Shown here piece by piece: positions 59,468 through 64,000 of a DNA stretch of 64,000 nt (within the stretch, counting starts at the first letter, position 1; each line of letters opens with the position of its first letter). The translations under genes and the position numbers were made by a program. Location: contig OX371224.1 of assembly GCA_947310385.1 (NCBI GenBank), positions 353,214,712 to 353,278,711 on the forward strand, given 5' to 3'. The notes under the pieces were generated by a model. It saw nothing but the letters and a program-made list of their open reading frames with translations, ran no database searches and was not told where the DNA came from. Origin of the DNA: Nephrotoma appendiculata (taxonomy: Eukaryota > Arthropoda > Insecta > Diptera > Tipulidae).

Positions 59468-59507
59468 TATTTAATTTACTAACCTTTCTGGTTATATATT
59501 TATCTGG

Positions 59508-59870
59508 GTCCCATTTGAAACGCGAAATTTCAAAACACGATAGAGTACAAAACGCGATATTTCAAAACGCGATATTTCAAAACATGATATGGTACAAAAC
59601 ATGATATGGTACAAAACGGGAATTTAGGATCAGGTTATATCAGTCTGGTGAAGGAAATTTAATTTCAGTTTATAGGAATTTAAAAATCGATATAGGAGCG
59701 GGAGTATATAGGATCGGTATAAATCGGATCGCTACGCTCCCGTCGCACTGCAATGCACATTCTGCGTTTTGAAATATCGCGTTTTGAAATATTGCGTTTA
59801 GTACCATATCTCGTTTCGAAATATCGCGTTTTAAAATATCGCGTTTCGAGCGGATCCGATTTATTCTGTG
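59508..59870. mobile_element. Foldback element with CGCGATAT-type tandem motifs at both ends
   Basis: The left end GGGTCCCATTTGAAACGCGA leads into tandem 15- and 17-base units, AAAACGCGATATTTC and AAAACGCGATATGGTAC (59519-59620). The right end carries the reverse complements (59757-59851) and ends in CGCGTTTCGAGCGGATCCG, the inverse of the left terminus with changes. The centre (59621-59756) is unique. A second copy of the left end begins at 63590. Confidence 0.7.
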
Positions 59871-60207
59871 GGCAAGGTCAGAATTACGAATTTGCCTACA
59901 GAGAAAATTCAATTAATTATGCGAAAAAGAGAGAAAAAAAGATATTTATGAATGAATGAATTGAAATTAATGAATGTAATACAAAAAAAATTAATAAACT
60001 AAAAATAAATTGGATTTGAAATTCGTTACATTTTGGGTAAGATTATTTTTGGTACAATCTTTTTTTCGACAATTGTTTGGTTTGGCAAACAATTCATATG
60101 ACGCCAAGTAGCGTTACAATCGCAATAAACTTGATAAACAACATTATAGATTGATGCTTTAAAGGAACCAGATCTTAAAGTTTTGAAAAAATATTACTAT
60201 TTAAATA

Positions 60208-61792
60208 CAGTGGTACAATAAAGAACTCGCACACAAAGAGCGTGTAATATTGAAGATAATCGAAATAAAATTTAGCAACAAACTAGATTAGGTTAATTAT
60301 TTATTTTAGAAGATACTTAGAAAACAAAAATGATAAAACAAAATGTTTAAGTCTATTTTCATTACCTTATACAGAAACAAACATAAAAATTATTTCAAAA
60401 AAGAACTCGCACAGTGAATTTATTTACATAATACATACCTTCTACTACTAAACTATTGCACATTATTGCGTATCCTTTTTTTGCTTTTCGCTGCAATACT
60501 CTTTATCTCAGAATTCATTAATAAAAAAATTTACTGAAAAATGAAGGTTTACTGTTCTGGTTTATATTAAGTGTTTAAACATGCGATCTGGCAAATATTT
60601 TACTCTGGAGGAAAACAAAATCATTATTAGCCTCCACAACCAAACAAAAAGTTTATCGGAAATATCAAATATTGTCAATAAACCTAAATCTACAATCAAG
60701 GGAATTATTGATCGGTCTGGAATTACTAAAGTGTTAAAAAAAAAAAACTGGCCACCCATCGAAATTAATGCCCAGAAATAAACGGTTTATTGTACAAAAA
60801 ACTAAAATAAATCCAAGAGTGAATGCCCAACAAGTTACGGATGATTTAAAGGAATATCAAGGAATTGTTATTTCTGCAGAAACCGTACGAAAAGCTTTGC
60901 GAAACGAAGATTTTCATACCAGAAGTGCGCGAAATTTTTTTTTATAAGCAAAGTGAATAAAGCAAAACGATTAAAGTTCGCTAAAAAATATGTAAATATG
61001 CCAGTTGAGTTCTGGCGTCGCTGTATATTTACAGATGAGAGTAAATTCAATATCGGTGGCTCAGATGGAAATTGTCGAGTGGGAGGAAGCCAAATACAGA
61101 GCTGGAGCCAAAAAATATGGTTGGAAGTGTAGAGCATGGTGGAGGGAACATAATGGTCTGGGGCTGTATGTCAGCTACTAGTGTGGGAAATTTACAAATT
61201 ATCGATGGAATAATGGACCAGTATAAATATATTAACATCTTGAAGGAAAATCTGCAATCTAGCGTCTTCAAAATGGGATTTCCGGCAGATTATATTTTCC
61301 AGCACGACAACGACCCAAACCATTCAGCTCTGAATACCCGGTTATGGTTGCTCTAGAATACACCAAGTTACGTTAAAACCCCATAGTCACCACAGAGCTG
61401 AAATACGCTTTCCAAGAAGAATGGGCAGCTATAACATCAGAATATACAAATAAAACTTGTGGATTCGATGCCAAAACGACTCCAAAAAGTTCTACAAGCA
61501 AAGGGCTATTAACAAAATGTTAATTTCAAGCGTTCAGGCGATGATATGCCCATCAAAATATGAATAAACAGGCTGTGCGAGTTCTTTCTTGGAATAATTT
61601 TTACGTTCATTTTTGTAAATAGTAATGAAAATAAACTTAAACGTTTTCATCATTTTTGTTTTCTAAATTTCTTCTGAAATAAATAATTAACTTAATCTAG
61701 TTTGTTGTTTAATTTTATTTCGACTATTTCCAATATTACACGATCTTTAAGAAAGAAACTACTGCCTGTGCGAGTTCTTTATTGTACCACTG
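60208..61792 (+). mobile_element. Tc1-family transposon with IR/DR ends, inactive
   Basis: Terminal inverted repeats of about 120 bp begin CAGTGGTACAATAAAGAACT and are flanked by TA (60206-60207, 61793-61794). The motif AAAGAACTCGCACA occurs twice at each end: 60220-60233 and 60400-60413 on the left, and inverted at 61574-61587 and 61767-61780 on the right. This is the IR/DR layout of several Tc1-like elements. The internal transposase gene is broken. Confidence 0.9.
60581..61512 (+). pseudogene. Tc1-family transposase, frameshifted, catalytic Glu deleted
   Basis: The start at ATG 60581 leads into a helix-turn-helix-type N terminus (SLSEISNIVNKPKSTI). A frameshift in a 12-base A-run near 60735 moves to the frame with MPRNKRFIVQKTKINPRVNA. 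A second frameshift in a T-run near 60940 precedes EFWRRCIFTDESKFNI (first Asp near 61034), and a third follows near 61075. HDNDPNH (about 61303-61320) carries the second Asp. After NTPSYVKTP (about 61350) the sequence jumps to ELKYAFQEEW, so the SPDLNPIENLW segment with the catalytic Glu is missing. The span of about 310 codons is roughly 30 short of the usual 340. It ends with KRLQKVLQAKGY. Nonfunctional. Confidence 0.88.
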
Positions 61793-62037
61793 TATGTCGC
61801 TGTACGTCCAATAACTTTAAAATTATAATTTTTGAATAAATGTTTAATTTTTTCGAATAAATTTTTAATGTACGGACAAATATTTTGAAATTTCATTTTG
61901 TGGCAGAGAATTTATACTTAAAATAAATTTGTTTATAACCAGTATTATCTTTTTGGGAAAATGATTTTGAAGTAATGTATCATTTAATATTTTAAAATTT
62001 TTATAGTTAAATTAACTGAGTATTAAATTTTTTTGAC
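61793..62037. other. No supported gene
   Basis: Short A+T-rich spacer between the Tc1 element and the Harbinger-like MITE; it may hold the decayed 3' part of the Penelope-like element. Confidence 0.4.
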
Positions 62038-62040
62038 TTA

Positions 62041-62197
62041 GGCTGCGTACCAATTGAAGGGTAAAAGTCAATTTTAAGTAAATTTTTCGGTAAATTCAAT
62101 TATTTTTGAAAATCTCTATGGCAAATTGATTGAAAAATCTATAATAAAATCGATTTTAACCGTAATAAATGATTTATTCTTGGATTGGTACGCAGCC
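62041..62197. mobile_element. 157-bp PIF/Harbinger-like MITE
   Basis: Perfect 14-base terminal inverted repeats GGCTGCGTACCAAT / ATTGGTACGCAGCC with a TTA duplication (62038-62040, 62198-62200). The internal TAAAAGTCAATTTTAAG and AAAATCGATTTTAACC also pair imperfectly. The TTA target and short G-start repeats fit Harbinger. Confidence 0.82.
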
Positions 62198-62214
62198 TTA
62201 GAATTTTTACGGTG

Positions 62215-63030
62215 TTAATTTTGCACGAGATGGGAAGTCATGACATTAAATTTAGATAGCGACCAGACCAATTGTTTTTGAGGAACCAATCATAATAAAT
62301 TTTTCCATTAGGTTCATGTATCAAAAGAATATCTAAAAATGACATTTTGTTCTTTGATTCTTTTTCTAAAATGGATTTAATTCTATTACTTTTATCGATT
62401 GAATTGAAAGCATCTCAAAATGTGTTTATCTCGTCTTCTGGAATGACTGTTGTAATGTCTACATATCTATAGTAAAATAATGGTTAGAAATTTAATGAAT
62501 TTAGTACCGAATTAGAAAACCCATAGATGAAACAAAAATTTACCTAAAAATTTTGTTATCAAATGAAAATTCTGAATTATATGAAACAATATCTAAAGCG
62601 GTTAAAAATTGTAATTTTGTTAATTTCGATTTCGAATTTTTCTTCATATTTCTCCAATTATTGCTTATACCTAATATTTTTACGAATTTGTTATTCACAT
62701 TTGTGAATAATGACACCACGACAATAGAAATTAAAAGAAAATTTGGTGATATTACAATGTTACTAATTTCTTGCTTGTAATCTTCTGAATTTTTAATATA
62801 CGAATATGCTTTTCCGACACGATGTTTCAAAATATTTCCTAAATAAGATGATAACGTATATGTAGGTCCATCTAGAGAACTTTGAATACGTCAATATCGT
62901 AAATTTGGTTTGTAAATCTTGGGTAAATCATATAATTTTAGAATTATTGAATTATAGTTCGTTAATTTTTCCTTTATATATAAACCAATATTTCCAGAAT
63001 CTTCTTTAACCATTTTACTGATATGGGTTT
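62215..63030 (-). pseudogene. Penelope-like element reverse-transcriptase remnant
   Basis: Minus strand, in order: YDLPKIYKPNLR (about 62905-62940, the usual YGLPKIHK), DGPTYTLSSYLGNIL (about 62835-62880), then a frame of 96 codons (62540-62830) with VVSLFTNV (usual DVVSLFTN), YNSEFSFDNKIF and, just beyond, SSMGF (usual GTAMGSPL). Further on come CHFLDI-like and NNWSGRYLNL (about 62240-62330), matching FLD...KPT-SGRYLN. The YVDD box is missing or corrupted and stops occur, so it is inactive. A GIY-YIG endonuclease was not found downstream; the Harbinger-like MITE lies just there. Confidence 0.75.
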
Positions 63031-63107
63031 GTATAGGGGTCAACCACCATCGGAAAATCAAATTTTATCGTATGTATAAAACAAACTAAAACATTTTTTG
63101 TAAATAA

Positions 63108-63575
63108 TCCTAATGGGTGTACTACGAAATCTTGATTTTCAAAACCTCGGTTTTCAAAATCCCAGTTTCCAAAATCCTGGTTTTCTTTTCTTCTAGTTCT
63201 AATTGCACAAAATAAATAATAAAGTTTTTTTAATTGCAACATTTTGCTGTTGCAAGATTAATAAAAAAGCAATATTCTGTTAATGCAACATTTTGAAATG
63301 TAATAAATGTAGATGCCGACGGTTTCGATAACTCTCACGGGCACTTAGCCCTCCATCCAAATTCCATCCCTACTAGCCATTTTCTAGAACTTTATCGCAA
63401 ATTCAGTTTTGAATTTTGTCAAAAAATCATTTAAGCGTCCCGCTGTGGGAAAATACATGCCAAATTTTAAAAATTCAAACCTGGATTTCCTAAAAGTCGG
63501 GTTTTTTTCTACACAAACCCGGAATTTTGAAAACCGGGATTTTGAAAGCCGGGATTTCATTACACACCCAATCCT
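63108..63575. mobile_element. Inverted-repeat element with GATTTTCAAAACC-type motifs
   Basis: The left end TAATGGGTGTACTACGAAAT and right end ATTTCATTACACACCCAAT are imperfect inverted repeats. Inside them 16-base modules recur: CAAAACCTCGGTTTTC / CAAAATCCCAGTTTCC at the left, TTGAAAACCGGGATTTTGAA at the right. The centre includes a family C-like scrap (CTAGAACTTTATCGC ... AATCATTTAAGCG). No transposase. Confidence 0.6.
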
Positions 63576-63589
63576 AATATTATGGTTAC

Positions 63590-63800
63590 GGGTCCCATTT
63601 GAAACGCGATATTTCAAAACGTGATATAGTACAAAATGCGATGTGATACAAAACGCGATATTTCAAAACGAGATATTTCAAAATGCGATAGAGTACAAAA
63701 CGCGATATGGTACACAACACGATATTTCAAAACGCGAGATGGTACAAAACGCGATACGGTACAAAACGCGATCTTTCAAAACGCGATATGGTACAAAACA
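63590..63800 (+). repeat. CGCGATAT-type tandem array
   Basis: Starts GGGTCCCATTTGAAACGCGA as at 59508, then about 12 units of AAAACGCGATATTTC or AAAACGCGATATGGTAC with variants. The pentamer CGATA occurs seven times. Unlike the 59.5-kb copy, no inverted partner is seen before the window ends. Confidence 0.8.
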
Positions 63801-64000
63801 ATCGAATTACTGATATTTAACAAAAGTATTCGTGTCCAATATATAAAGGGTAATTTATTAAAGATTAGACGAAAATTTTCAAAGTGTCCAAGTTACAATA
63901 TAAAGAGGTTGTCAATATACAGAATATTTTTACCATTTTTGTAAAAATAAATAAATGAAATTACAAGGGACTGAATGAAAGTGTCCAAGATACAGAAATG
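63801..64000. other. No gene seen
   Basis: A+T-rich window end; contains GTGTCCAA--TACA twice (about 63883 and 63981). Confidence 0.4.

Noticed and set aside
63384..63944. Frames of 71-102 codons near the window end
   Set aside because: They translate CGATAT- and GATTTTCAAAA-type tandem modules (repeated NFENRDF- and TKRDISK-like peptides), not a gene.

Overview
Eukaryotic, repeat-dominated DNA, most probably from an insect and likely a fly. The sequence is strongly A+T-rich and has TATGTA-type simple repeats. It carries arthropod-type mobile elements: a CsRn1-like Ty3/Gypsy element primed by tRNA-Trp, BEL/Pao, Jockey-like LINEs, a Penelope-like element, Tc1/mariner, hAT, piggyBac-like, Harbinger-like and Helitron remnants. 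No convincing host gene, tRNA gene, rRNA gene or CRISPR array is visible. The window looks like intergenic or long-intron DNA built from layers of insertions.

1-11 kb: a decayed BEL/Pao element (from about 2142 to 10130) is split by one complete, apparently intact CsRn1-type Gypsy retrotransposon (2871-9315). The Gypsy element has LTRs that read as identical, a 4-bp ATGT target duplication, gag, pol, a tRNA-Trp primer site and a polypurine tract. 10-24 kb: MITEs, a decayed RTE-like LINE, a tRNA-derived SINE, two families of diverged tandem repeats (one split by a Jockey-like LINE) and a Tc1/mariner remnant. 24-35 kb: a roughly 110-bp tandem-repeat family at several sites, interrupted by an hAT-type MITE and a SINE; a decayed Gypsy pol and an hAT remnant on the minus strand; then a giant inverted repeat (31.57-34.45 kb) whose arms carry the same tandem family in opposite orientations. 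An R-U5 fragment of the 2.9-kb LTR family sits in the left arm.

35-44 kb: simple repeats, a short MITE candidate, a 1-kb minisatellite of 11-bp period (39.5-40.5 kb) and a LINE reverse-transcriptase remnant. 44.07-47.26 kb: a 3.2-kb element with about 290-bp terminal inverted repeats, very long perfect hairpins near its ends and a broken gene from a transposase-like family that I recognise but cannot assign to a superfamily. This is the best candidate for a poorly described system. 47-64 kb: another satellite, foldback elements, two miRNA-sized hairpins, a G+C-rich island, a piggyBac-like MITE, a higher-order satellite with GGAAGT-bearing repeats (53.3-54.4 kb), a mariner remnant, a Helitron remnant, CGATA-rich foldback arrays, a Tc1 element with IR/DR ends, a Harbinger-like MITE and a Penelope-like reverse transcriptase.

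Only the CsRn1 element (gag plus pol) looks capable of function. Gag would form the particle and Pol would supply protease, reverse transcriptase, RNase H and integrase. Assignments of decayed elements rest on recalled family motifs, not on searches.
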